Shown piece after piece: positions 1 to 7,762 of a stretch of DNA of 54,558 bases. The position numbers were made by a program, and so were the translations under genes. The notes beneath the pieces are model-generated. The model had not been told where the DNA came from and did no database searches. It saw only the letters and a program-made list of their open reading frames with translations. How positions within the stretch are numbered: the stretch's first letter is position 1; each line of letters begins with the position of its first letter. Source of the stretch: Kamptonema sp. UHCC 0994 (GTDB taxonomy: Bacteria > Cyanobacteriota > Cyanobacteriia > Cyanobacteriales > Microcoleaceae). The stretch is taken from the NCBI RefSeq assembly GCF_029167235.1, contig NZ_JARFTR010000047.1, positions 1-54,558 of the forward strand. Reading direction: 5' to 3'.

Positions 1-9
1 CGTTACGTA
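1..9. repeat. Tail of a palindromic GTAACGCCGCC repeat cut by the window start
   Basis: The first bases, CGTTACGTA, match the right end of the 56-bp palindromic repeat seen complete at 43909-43964. The stop codon of the adjacent minus-strand gene (complement of 3-5) lies within it. Confidence 0.5.
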
Positions 10-1622
10 ATTGGTATAACAGTTAACAATAATACAGGCTGCTGATAAAAAGGGCTATAACCAGGTACTATTTTCATCCCAGGTTGAGTAACCCGCAGAG
101 TTAATGAAAGCCTTACCTTTCCGCTAGTATTTCGCAGGGATCTGTGAACTAAATCCTCCGTAAAAATCACAAATTCTCCCGGATGAAGTACAACTGGTAA
201 TGCCCGTTTTTCTAAATCGCTACCTATATCAAAAAAGTTATTTCCACTAAAAGGATCTGTGACTTTTATTGACAAATCATTGCTTATAATAGCACTCGGT
301 AGATACTCAAATCCATTAGACTCATTAACTTCAGTAAGAGCGATATAAACATTGATACTTTTACCCACACCTTCCAAAAGTTTTGGATAAGAATCGCGAT
401 GCCAAAAAGGGATTAACTGCTGAGAAGGATAATTTGCCCAAATTTCAGAACGCCATAAAATTAACTCTTCACCTAAATATTCTTTCAACTTTTGTAGTAA
501 TATTTTGTCTTGGCACAATGACAAAATAGCAGGCGAGTCAAGATGCCTTTCCATCTGAAATTCCTTTTTAATAGTTTGGATTAATAGCAACAATAAAGAA
601 CCAAACTCTAATTTAAACAGCAGACGAAAAAAGCTAACGATCAATAACTTTTTTGGTGGCTTCGGCAAAATATTTTCTAACGTTATTTTGGCAATATCGG
701 CAATTTCTACTTGATTCAAAGCCAGAGAATATGGTAAGCTAATATTAGAGTCATTTTCTCTTACTCTTGAAACTTTATTTTGCTGTAAATTGCCACCCGT
801 CCACAGTAAACTACGTTCCCATAGTTCTTTAGCTAATTTAGTATCTTTAGCAATATTAGGAAGCATAATTTCCTTACCTTTGCGATCGTAAAATCTACCA
901 CTTACACCCTCAAAAATGGGATCTATTGCAGTTGAGATTACCCCCGCAGCACCATCTTTAAGCGAAACACCTAAACCTAAATATCTACTCAATCGGTGTC
1001 CCAAAGTAATATTAGACTGAACAAACCCCGGATGCACTGCATTAACGCTCACATTGGTATCGCTTAACCGCCGCCCTAATTCCGCAGTTAATAATAATAA
1101 ACATAGCTTAGAAACAGCATAAAGTTCAAGAAAATTTAATGGAGTTTTCTTAACTAAAGAGTCCCAATTAATTGCAGTTGGTCGCAAGGCTAAGTCAGAA
1201 GCAACCATCACAATTCTACTCGGCGCTGAATTTTTGAGGTTTTCCAGTAGCAAGTGAGTTAACAAAAAATGTCCGAGATAGTTAGTTCCCCAAATCATCT
1301 CAAAACCTTCTTTTGTTGTCCCCATATTGTTGAAAATTCCTGCATTATTTACTAATATATCGATAGGAAGCTGCTTTGACAAAAATAGATCGACAAATCT
1401 GCGTACCGAGTCAAGAGAAGATAAATCTAAAGGGAGAAATTCAACCTGCGGATTTCCACTTTCCCGACGGATATAATCGACAGCAATTGTGGCTTTGGCA
1501 ATGGAACGACAGCCAATAAATACGCTATTTCCCAATTTTGCTAGACCTACAGCAGTCATCAAACCTATTCCAGAGTTTCCACCCGTGACGATACAAACCT
1601 TCTGATTTTTATTCCTATCCAT
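3..1622 (-). CDS. SDR oxidoreductase fused to a PhyH-like Fe(II)/2-oxoglutarate dioxygenase
   Basis: This 539-residue protein appears to join two enzymes. Residues 1 to about 275 form a short-chain dehydrogenase of the protochlorophyllide-reductase/retinol-dehydrogenase type: the TGGNSGIG nucleotide-binding motif at the N-terminus, NNAG near residue 90, a conserved Ser in MVASD and the YAVSK catalytic Tyr/Lys pair. Residues from about 290 to the end resemble phytanoyl-CoA dioxygenase family proteins, with an iron-binding H408-x-D410, a distal H493 and a 2-oxoglutarate-binding-type R504. Both active sites look intact. ATG start. The substrate is unknown; a coupled hydroxylation and alcohol/ketone redox step on a lipid or terpenoid is only a guess. 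The last codons and the stop lie at the edge of a dispersed palindromic repeat, so the original C-terminus may have been changed. Confidence 0.8.
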   Translation of the reverse strand: MDRNKNQKVCIVTGGNSGIGLMTAVGLAKLGNSVFIGCRSIAKATIAVDYIRRESGNPQVEFLPLDLSSLDSVRRFVDLFLSKQLPIDILVNNAGIFNNMGTTKEGFEMIWGTNYLGHFLLTHLLLENLKNSAPSRIVMVASDLALRPTAINWDSLVKKTPLNFLELYAVSKLCLLLLTAELGRRLSDTNVSVNAVHPGFVQSNITLGHRLSRYLGLGVSLKDGAAGVISTAIDPIFEGVSGRFYDRKGKEIMLPNIAKDTKLAKELWERSLLWTGGNLQQNKVSRVRENDSNISLPYSLALNQVEIADIAKITLENILPKPPKKLLIVSFFRLLFKLEFGSLLLLLIQTIKKEFQMERHLDSPAILSLCQDKILLQKLKEYLGEELILWRSEIWANYPSQQLIPFWHRDSYPKLLEGVGKSINVYIALTEVNESNGFEYLPSAIISNDLSIKVTDPFSGNNFFDIGSDLEKRALPVVLHPGEFVIFTEDLVHRSLRNTSGKVRLSLTLRVTQPGMKIVPGYSPFYQQPVLLLTVIPIT

Positions 1623-1664
1623 AATTTCCTTAGCAAAGTTTGTGTTACATATCTTAACTTAATT

Positions 1665-1754
1665 AGGACTCACGAATAACTAAAGTAACGCCGCCATCTT
1701 GGCGGTGAGTTTACCGCCGGGACGGCGGCGTTACAAATAATTTGCGTAAGTCCT
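1665..1754. repeat. MITE-like element with a GTAACGCCGCC palindrome core
   Basis: An inner inverted repeat (1685-1734) starts GTAACGCCGCC and ends GGCGGCGTTAC. The outer ends AGGACTCACG and TGCGTAAGTCCT are imperfect inverted repeats. Related copies lie near 6067, 43909, 44927 and 54526. It sits downstream of the toxin remnant and upstream of the SDR-PhyH gene. Confidence 0.75.
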
Positions 1755-1824
1755 AGATTTATACAACCCATTAGAAGCTGGCTATCTTTTAGAAATATGG
1801 CAAAATGGAAAAAGCAATCGACTT

Positions 1825-2182
1825 TTACTGCGGTGGACGGTTGACTCGAATCAATTTCCCCGTCAATATTTCTTCCGCAGAAATAGCCTCATTAATTCGC
1901 GTCGCTAACCTCTGAAAATTTAACTCTTCCGTGCAAACAATGATACCAGCATGGTTGGGGTTCCAGCGATGCAGTTTCATATAATCGCGACGATTTCCCG
2001 TCAAAACCGTTCGCTCAATACTAACAGCAAAAGCTAACACTTCTTCGTCAGGAATCCCCTGGTTTGCTTTGCCGGCTTCCTGTACTGTTAATACCCTGTA
2101 CTGTTAATACATCGTGACCCAAAACCCGCAGGAAACCTACAACTTGCAGGGGGAAATTTTCATCGGTGTAAAGACGTGCCAC
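1825..2182 (-). pseudogene. DUF5615 PIN-like toxin gene, frameshifted by a 16-bp duplication
   Basis: The gene would begin with GTG at 2182, 3 bp after the stop of the DUF433 gene, and encode a protein starting (M)ARLYTDENFPLQVV with the acidic D-E-N motif of DUF5615 (Mut7-C/PIN-like) nucleases. A 16-bp unit, CCTGTACTGTTAATAC on the plus strand, is present twice in tandem at 2079-2110. The extra copy shifts the frame, giving a stop after about 47 codons. Removing one copy restores one reading frame through VQEAGKANQGIPDEE into LAFAVSIERTVLTGNRR and on to the stop at 1825. The C-terminal half alone (71 codons from 2040) remains open but lacks the N-terminal acidic residues. So this is an inactivated toxin, or a phase-variable one if the duplication is reversible. 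Confidence 0.85.
2079..2110. repeat. 16-bp perfect tandem duplication (x2)
   Basis: CCTGTACTGTTAATAC occurs at 2079-2094 and again at 2095-2110 with no spacer. It lies within the DUF5615 gene and causes its frameshift, since 16 is not a multiple of 3. Confidence 0.95.
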
Positions 2183-2185
2183 TTT

Positions 2186-2533
2186 TCAAACTTCCTCATT
2201 TTCTTGCATAACTTCATCATTTTCTCTAATTGCTTGTTCAATTTCATCTACATAAGCATCAGCATAAGCCCACGCATTTACCAAATCAGCAGCAGTAAGA
2301 TGTGGGAATGCTTCTAAGATAATGGCATCCGAACCACCTAAACGACGATAATTTATCAGCGACCAAACGGGTATGCGAGTATTGCCAATACAAGCATCAC
2401 CACCGCACACACCCGGAGTTTTTTTAATACCTAGCGAACTATTACTTATGGTTTGAAGTAAAAATTCTATCGCAGCGGCTTTATCCGCGATCGTTAAGGC
2501 AGCAAGATCGATTTTTAATTCGGTTATTGTCAT
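2186..2533 (-). CDS. DUF433 family protein, probable antitoxin
   Basis: 115 residues. The central part (about residues 37-85) has the DUF433 hallmarks: TPGVCGGDACIGNTRIPVW, LGGSDAIILEAFPHLTAADL and a following AWAYA. This is a winged-helix-like DNA-binding family. The tail is acidic (EIEQAIRENDEVMQENEEV). In cyanobacteria DUF433 genes commonly precede DUF5615 PIN-like genes as the antitoxin half of a toxin-antitoxin-like pair, and that order is seen here with 3 bp between the genes. Because the partner toxin is broken, this antitoxin may now act alone or be on the way to loss. Its DNA-binding and autoregulation are inferred from the family. Confidence 0.85.
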   Translation of the reverse strand: MTITELKIDLAALTIADKAAAIEFLLQTISNSSLGIKKTPGVCGGDACIGNTRIPVWSLINYRRLGGSDAIILEAFPHLTAADLVNAWAYADAYVDEIEQAIRENDEVMQENEEV

Positions 2534-2969
2534 TGTTTACTATCTCATTGATACGGAAGTAATATTGTTTACTCTATTATAATTATAGCTAATTCACCTC
2601 TCCGAGTCAACCTGCTTAACTTCCTCCAAAGAAACGCATTCCATAAAAACTTGCCTTCTATTGAAGATACTATAGGCAAGCATAATTATTGTAATAGCGA
2701 TCGCGCCCAAAACCAACTTAAACAAGACTGACGCACTAAGGGCGAAAAATCAAAGCTTGAGATTGCTTCACTACTTTCGCACTACTACCCCGAAACCATT
2801 AACAAGAGCGATCGCGCCATAAACGAATCCAGCGCATTAGTTTATCCTCTGCTACCGAGATCAATTTTACCTTATTGCTGGTACAATTAAAATAGTCGAG
2901 CAATGGGTACTAAGCCAGACAAAACTTTACCCAACTCCCAATTCCCATCATTAATTATTCCAGAAAGCT
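2534..2969. other. Intergenic region between DUF433 gene and putA
   Basis: About 430 bp separate two divergent genes. It is AT-rich and holds two HIP1 GCGATCGC sites and no recognised RNA gene. A weak minus-strand ORF at 2594-2725 (TTG start, about 43 codons) would encode a small single-span membrane peptide (LVLGAIAITIIMLAYSIF then a charged tail). I do not recognise it and it may be chance. Promoters for both flanking genes should lie here. Confidence 0.4.
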
Positions 2970-5942
2970 GTGGTTGTACAAGTATCCGATAGCACCTACG
3001 AAGTTAAAACTCAGGAAATCGCCAAACAACTCCTGAGTGCTACCCAAGAAAAAAAGCGCTCCTTTTTTGGCCAATTACAAGACCAAATGCGCTGGGATGA
3101 TAAATTACTAGATTGGGCGATGGCCAGTCCGGGTTTGCGAGTGCAATTATTCCGATTTATTGATTGTTTGCCTGCACTCCGTAGCAAACCAGAAATTGCC
3201 CGTCACTTGCAAGAATACCTAACAGCAGAAGAGGTAGAATTGCCAGAAGCACTTAAAAAGTTGCTCAATTTTGCGAATGCAGATTCTGTTCCCGGACAAC
3301 TCGCAGCGACAACAGTTGCACCTGCTGTAGAAACCTTAGCGCATAAATATATTGCTGGGGAAAATATCAAGCAAATTATCAAAACTCTAGAACGACTGCG
3401 AAAGGATAAAATGGCTTTCACAGTTGACCTTTTAGGGGAAGCAGTAATTACTGAAGCTGAGGCACAATCTTATCTAGATCGCTACTTAGAATTAATGGCA
3501 GAATTGACCAATGCAGCTAAGAGTTGGTCGCCTGTAGATGCGATTGATAAAGCTGATGGTGAAACTTTGCCGCGAGTTCAGGTTTCTGTTAAGTTAACGG
3601 CATTTTATTCTCAGTTCGATCCTTTGGATGCTAAAGGAAGTCAAGAAAGGGTAAGCGATCGCATTCGCATTTTACTCCGTCGCGCCCAGGAATTAGGCGC
3701 TGCCGTTCATTTCGATATGGAACAATATGCTTATAAAGACATAACTTTAAGCATTCTCAAACAGCTATTGTTAGAAGAAGAATTTCGCAGTCGCACAGAT
3801 ATCGGCGTGACGATGCAAGCCTATCTGCGCGATAGTGAAGATGACTTAAACGACCTGATTTCTTGGGCAAAATTGCGCGGATTTCCCCTGACAGTGCGGT
3901 TAGTCAAAGGCGCTTATTGGGATCAGGAAACTATCTTAGCAATGCAGAAAGATTGGCCGCAACCAGTCTATAATGATAAAGCTGCTACTGACGCAAACTT
4001 CGAGCGGATGACGCAAATATTGCTGGAAAATCACGAATATTTGTATGCCGCAATAGGCAGTCACAACGTGCGATCGCAAGCAAGAGCAATTGCTATTGCT
4101 GAAACCCTAAATATCCCCCGCCGTCGCTTTGAAATGCAGGTTTTATACGGCATGGGAGATAAGTTAGCTAAGATATTAGTCGATCGCGGCTATCGAGTAC
4201 GAGTTTATTGTCCTTACGGCGATTTACTGCCGGGAATGTCTTATTTAATTCGCCGTTTGTTAGAGAATACTGCTAACAGTTCATTCCTGCGCCAAAGTTC
4301 AGAAGATAGACCAATTGAAGAATTATTAGCCGCACCAGTTACTAATGGGAAAGATGTCTTAGTTTACGATCGAGTTTTCCCCAATGTCGCCGATACTGAT
4401 TATGCTGATGAAAAATTACGGGAAGCAGGACAAAAAGCTATGCAATCAGTGCGACAACAGTTAGGTAAAACCTATCTTCCTCTGATTAATGGGGAGTATC
4501 AGACAACAGCAGAAACAGTTAATTCTGTCAATCCTTCTAATCCCAGTGAAATTGTTGGTAAAATCGGATTGCTTTCCGAGGAACAAGCAAAACAAGCACT
4601 AAAAGCAGCAAAAGATGCTTTCCCCAGTTGGCGGAAAACACCAGTTAGGCAGCGTGCAGGGGTATTACGAAAAGCCGCTGAATTAATGGAACAGCGCCGA
4701 CATGAGTTATCAGGTTGGATGGTGTTTGAAGTTGGTAAACCCTTGCGAGAATGCGACGGTGAAGTTTCAGAAGCGATAGATTTTTGCCGCTACTACGCCG
4801 ATGAAATGGAACGGTTAGAAGATGGTAAAAATTACGATGTTGCTGGAGAAACTAACCGCTACCAATATCAACCGCGCGGGATTTCTTTAATAATTTCCCC
4901 TTGGAATTTCCCTCTCGCAATTCCTGTAGGGATGACAGTAGCATCTCTGGTTGCTGGTAATTGTACTTTACTCAAACCAGCCGAAGTTTCATCAGTAATT
5001 GCTGCCAAAATAGCCGAAATTTTGGTTGATGCCGGTGTGCCTCAAGGCGTATTTCAATATGTGCCTTGTCGGGGTTCGTCGGTAGCCGCTTATATGGTGA
5101 AACATCCCGACGTTCAGATGATTACTTTTACTGGTTCTCAAGAAGTTGGTTGTCGCATTTATGCCGATGCTGCGATTCTACAACCGGGACAAAAACACCT
5201 GAAGCGAGTAATCGCAGAAATGGGTGGAAAAAATGGGATCGTCGTTGATGAAAGTGCAGATTTAGATCAAGCAGTCGCAGGTGTTGTGCATTCTGCTTTT
5301 GGTTACAGCGGTCAAAAATGTTCCGCTTGTTCGCGAGTAATTGTGGTGGAATCGGTGTATAATACTTTTGTGACGCGGTTAGTAGAAGCTGCGCGATCGC
5401 TTAATATTGGCCCCGCTGAAATTCCCAGTACCCAAGTTGGCCCTGTAATTGATGCTAACGCACGCGATCGCATCCGCGAATACATCGAAAAAGGCCGCGC
5501 CGAAGCGAAAGTTGCTTTAGAGATGCCCGCACCCGATAATGGTTATTTTATCGGCCCAGTAATCTTTAGCGAAGTATCCCCCACAGCAACAATTGCCCAA
5601 GAAGAAATATTTGGCCCAGTATTATCCGTAATTCGGGCGAAAAACTTCAGCGAAGCACTAGCAATTGCTAACAGTACAAACTTCGCTTTAACTGGCGGAT
5701 TATATTCTCGCACTCCTTCCCACATTGAACAGGCAAAAGCAGATTTTGAAGTCGGCAACCTGTATATAAATCGGGGAATTACTGGTGCAATTGTATCCCG
5801 GCAACCCTTTGGTGGGTTTAAGCTTTCAGGAGTCGGTTCTAAAGCAGGGGGCCCCGATTATTTACTGCAATTCCTCGAACCCCGCACTATCACAGAAAAT
5901 ATCCAGCGCCAAGGATTTGCACCCATAGAGGGAGTTGATTAG
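2970..5942 (+). CDS. putA: Bifunctional proline dehydrogenase / P5C dehydrogenase
   Basis: This 990-residue protein oxidises proline to pyrroline-5-carboxylate with FAD, then to glutamate with NAD. Residues about 130-450 are the proline dehydrogenase barrel (VSVKLTAFYSQFDP, FDMEQYAYKD, VRLVKGAYWDQE, YLIRRLLENTANSSF). Residues about 510-970 are the aldehyde dehydrogenase part, with the catalytic Cys784 in GQKCSACSR, the general base Glu750 in AEMGGKNG, and the EEIFGPVL signature. It lacks the long N-terminal DNA-binding region of enterobacterial PutA, as usual for cyanobacteria, so it is probably an enzyme only. The GTG start has no strong Shine-Dalgarno sequence. It is monocistronic, with about 500 bp of non-coding sequence after it. 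It links to the nitrogen theme of the window, feeding glutamate. Confidence 0.95.
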   Translation: MVVQVSDSTYEVKTQEIAKQLLSATQEKKRSFFGQLQDQMRWDDKLLDWAMASPGLRVQLFRFIDCLPALRSKPEIARHLQEYLTAEEVELPEALKKLLNFANADSVPGQLAATTVAPAVETLAHKYIAGENIKQIIKTLERLRKDKMAFTVDLLGEAVITEAEAQSYLDRYLELMAELTNAAKSWSPVDAIDKADGETLPRVQVSVKLTAFYSQFDPLDAKGSQERVSDRIRILLRRAQELGAAVHFDMEQYAYKDITLSILKQLLLEEEFRSRTDIGVTMQAYLRDSEDDLNDLISWAKLRGFPLTVRLVKGAYWDQETILAMQKDWPQPVYNDKAATDANFERMTQILLENHEYLYAAIGSHNVRSQARAIAIAETLNIPRRRFEMQVLYGMGDKLAKILVDRGYRVRVYCPYGDLLPGMSYLIRRLLENTANSSFLRQSSEDRPIEELLAAPVTNGKDVLVYDRVFPNVADTDYADEKLREAGQKAMQSVRQQLGKTYLPLINGEYQTTAETVNSVNPSNPSEIVGKIGLLSEEQAKQALKAAKDAFPSWRKTPVRQRAGVLRKAAELMEQRRHELSGWMVFEVGKPLRECDGEVSEAIDFCRYYADEMERLEDGKNYDVAGETNRYQYQPRGISLIISPWNFPLAIPVGMTVASLVAGNCTLLKPAEVSSVIAAKIAEILVDAGVPQGVFQYVPCRGSSVAAYMVKHPDVQMITFTGSQEVGCRIYADAAILQPGQKHLKRVIAEMGGKNGIVVDESADLDQAVAGVVHSAFGYSGQKCSACSRVIVVESVYNTFVTRLVEAARSLNIGPAEIPSTQVGPVIDANARDRIREYIEKGRAEAKVALEMPAPDNGYFIGPVIFSEVSPTATIAQEEIFGPVLSVIRAKNFSEALAIANSTNFALTGGLYSRTPSHIEQAKADFEVGNLYINRGITGAIVSRQPFGGFKLSGVGSKAGGPDYLLQFLEPRTITENIQRQGFAPIEGVD

Positions 5943-6448
5943 GCATCTCCAATAAACCTTGTAGGGCAGGCATCTTGCCTGCCTTTGACTGGCTTTTTCA
6001 GAGATGTCTATTGGCGAAGAAACAAGAAAGAAGGAAGAGGGAATAAATTGCAGGCGCATTTCTGACGTAACGCCGCCCTCTGGGCGGTATCTTTACCGCC
6101 CAGAGGGCGGCGTTACATTTATCTTTGTTTTTTAATATAATTTTACAATATAGCTAAATTTCTAGATTTTAGTATTAATTATTATTAAAATTCTAAAATT
6201 TTTCCTAGTTTCACCCTATACCATATCAGCCTAAAATGACCTCTCAGCCCTTCAATATTAGGGAATAAAGACGCGATCTAGCCTTTAAGGTTAGATTTTG
6301 GTCAACAACTAGCAATATTGGCTTTCAGAAGCGATCGCAACTCTTGACAAGTTTACCGATTGGTAGTCCCGTTTACAACGGATGGGGATCGCCAAGTGTT
6401 ACCTTTGCTATATCACAACTTGTTTTAGCGCGAAGCTCCTCAGCAGTT
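5943..6448. other. Intergenic region with repeats
   Basis: Downstream of putA there is a small inverted repeat (GGCAGGCATCTTGCCTGCC, about 5965) that may act as a terminator, then the 50-bp palindrome at 6067-6116, then AT-rich sequence leading to the DUF1830 gene. An in-frame TTG at 6344 could extend the downstream ORF but is unlikely to be used. No RNA gene recognised. Confidence 0.6.
6067..6116. repeat. GTAACGCCGCC palindromic repeat
   Basis: GTAACGCCGCCCTCTGGGCG and the inverse CGCCCAGAGGGCGGCGTTAC form arms of about 22 bp around a short loop. Same family as the copies at 1685, 43909, 44946 and 54526. Confidence 0.9.
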
Positions 6449-6841
6449 ATGGCTCAAATTCTCGATCCCCTACCTTCTAACAGCTCTGGTAAGATTCTCT
6501 GCTGCTATGTGAATGCTACCAGCCAAATCCAGATTGCACGCATCACCAACATTTCCAACTGGTACTTCGAGCGAGTGGTGTTCCCAGGTCAACGCCTAGT
6601 ATTTGAAGCATTACCCGCAGGACTGATGGAGATTCATACTGGGATGATGGCCAGTGCGATCTTATCAGATAAAATCCCTTGCGATCGCCTACAAATCAAC
6701 GAAGGGCCCTATTCGACAATCAACCCACCCACCCAGTCTACAGGGGCAACAACTACCACTCCCACTAGGAGTGCACCGCGCCCTAAATCCAGGGAAATAT
6801 CAGAACCTTTACCCATGCCTGCTTTAACATTAATTGACTGA
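6449..6841 (+). CDS. DUF1830 domain protein
   Basis: 130 residues from the ATG at 6449, which gives the usual N-terminus MAQILDPLPS of this cyanobacterial family. The core (residues about 10-85) reads CCYVNATSQIQIARITNISN, then WYFERVVFPGQRLVFEALP, LEIHTG-like EIHTGMMASAI and IPCDRLQI, all typical of DUF1830. The C-terminal 40 residues are Pro/Thr/Ser-rich and probably disordered. Function is unknown; the family is essentially confined to cyanobacteria. It has no signal peptide or membrane segment. The next gene is on the same strand 93 bp downstream. Confidence 0.8.
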   Translation: MAQILDPLPSNSSGKILCCYVNATSQIQIARITNISNWYFERVVFPGQRLVFEALPAGLMEIHTGMMASAILSDKIPCDRLQINEGPYSTINPPTQSTGATTTTPTRSAPRPKSREISEPLPMPALTLID

Positions 6842-6934
6842 GGTTTGTCACTGTTCTTAGGATTAGCTTAGCTTGAATGCACGGGTGCAAATACTGTGCA
6901 AAGTTTACATTGAAAAGTTTTGAAAGTGCGAGTA

Positions 6935-7507
6935 ATGTCAGCAAACTTTAATCAACCATTACCTTCAAAAGCAGAATTGCCTGCGGTATTTCACATTTCT
7001 CCTTTAATTCGCATTACTTTGCTCAGTCTTTATGTGGCCCTGACATTGCCTTTACCTTTTTTATCGGAGGTGACAGCAGCACCAGTACCGCCAGCATTAT
7101 TGTGGGTAGGTATCAGTTTGGGTGGCCTAGCCATATATGCAACTCTGAGCGAAATGGTGATATTAAACGAAGAAGAGATTCAAGTATCATATCCCAAATG
7201 GGTGCCTCGTTTTTATCGCCAAGGTTGGTCGCTACCTTGGAATCAAGTAAAAGCTCTTAAACCTAGAACTACTGGTCAGGGTGGTTTAGTCTACTACTTT
7301 TTAAGTGATTCTGGTCAAGGTTATTTGTTACCGATGCGCGTGGCGGGATTTGCTAAATTGGTGCGGTTGGTGGAAACAAAAACGGGTATCGATACAGCGG
7401 ATATCCGCCCTTTGTCGCAACCTTGGATGTATTTGATTTTGTTGGTGTGTACGGTGTTATTGTTGTTAGTTGATGTCTGGACTATTGCTATAGCGCTTAT
7501 CAAGTAA
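6935..7507 (+). CDS. Conserved cyanobacterial membrane protein of unknown function
   Basis: 190 residues from the ATG at 6935 (a TTG 15 bp upstream is also in frame). Hydrophobic segments are visible at about residues 28-48 and 58-80 and at the C-terminus (MYLILLVCTVLLLLVDVW). Between them, residues about 85-160 form a soluble stretch (EEEIQVSYPKWVPRFYRQGW, LPWNQVKALKPR) reminiscent of a small PH-like bacterial domain on the membrane face. That reading is tentative. No catalytic motif is evident. Neighbours give no functional clue. Confidence 0.65.
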   Translation: MSANFNQPLPSKAELPAVFHISPLIRITLLSLYVALTLPLPFLSEVTAAPVPPALLWVGISLGGLAIYATLSEMVILNEEEIQVSYPKWVPRFYRQGWSLPWNQVKALKPRTTGQGGLVYYFLSDSGQGYLLPMRVAGFAKLVRLVETKTGIDTADIRPLSQPWMYLILLVCTVLLLLVDVWTIAIALIK

Positions 7508-7554
7508 GTGAGGTAAGTAGTTGGGCTTTAGCCCTCTGAGAGGTGTTTAACTAA

Positions 7555-7650
7555 TTACAGGCAAAAAGATGAAATTGCAGAAGTTAGGGTTTCATGTCCA
7601 GCAAATAGTAGTAGCAAAACTTGGTCTTTTAGTTCTTCTAAACTGAGGCG
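7555..7650 (-). pseudogene. Cytochrome P450 remnant (I-helix fragment)
   Basis: On the minus strand this stretch reads RLSLEELKDQVLLLLFAGHE followed by TLTSAISSFCL and a stop. This is the I-helix region of P450s (AGHET oxygen-binding motif), most like the CYP120-type enzymes of cyanobacteria. Neither the heme-binding Cys loop nor an N-terminal half is present nearby, so it is a fragment of a decayed gene. The rest of the 7508-7762 gap is non-coding, ending in short CCTAGCC-type repeats. Confidence 0.75.
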
Positions 7651-7762
7651 ATTAATATAGCAACTGCTAAGACGGTTAGGACATTTGCTTATGGCCCAAA
7701 CCATTGATTCTATGTCCCCTCTTCCCCTCTTCCCTAGCCCTGAGCATCGTAGCCCCTAGCCC

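Noticed and set aside
2114-2317. Plus-strand ORF across the toxin-antitoxin pair.
   Set aside because: It is antisense to clear DUF433/DUF5615 coding sequence.
2559-2572. GTAATATTGTTTAC, a perfect GTA-N8-TAC upstream of the DUF433 gene and putA.
   Set aside because: No TAN3T at 22-23 bp in either direction, and it lies in very AT-rich sequence only 26 bp before the DUF433 start; likely chance.
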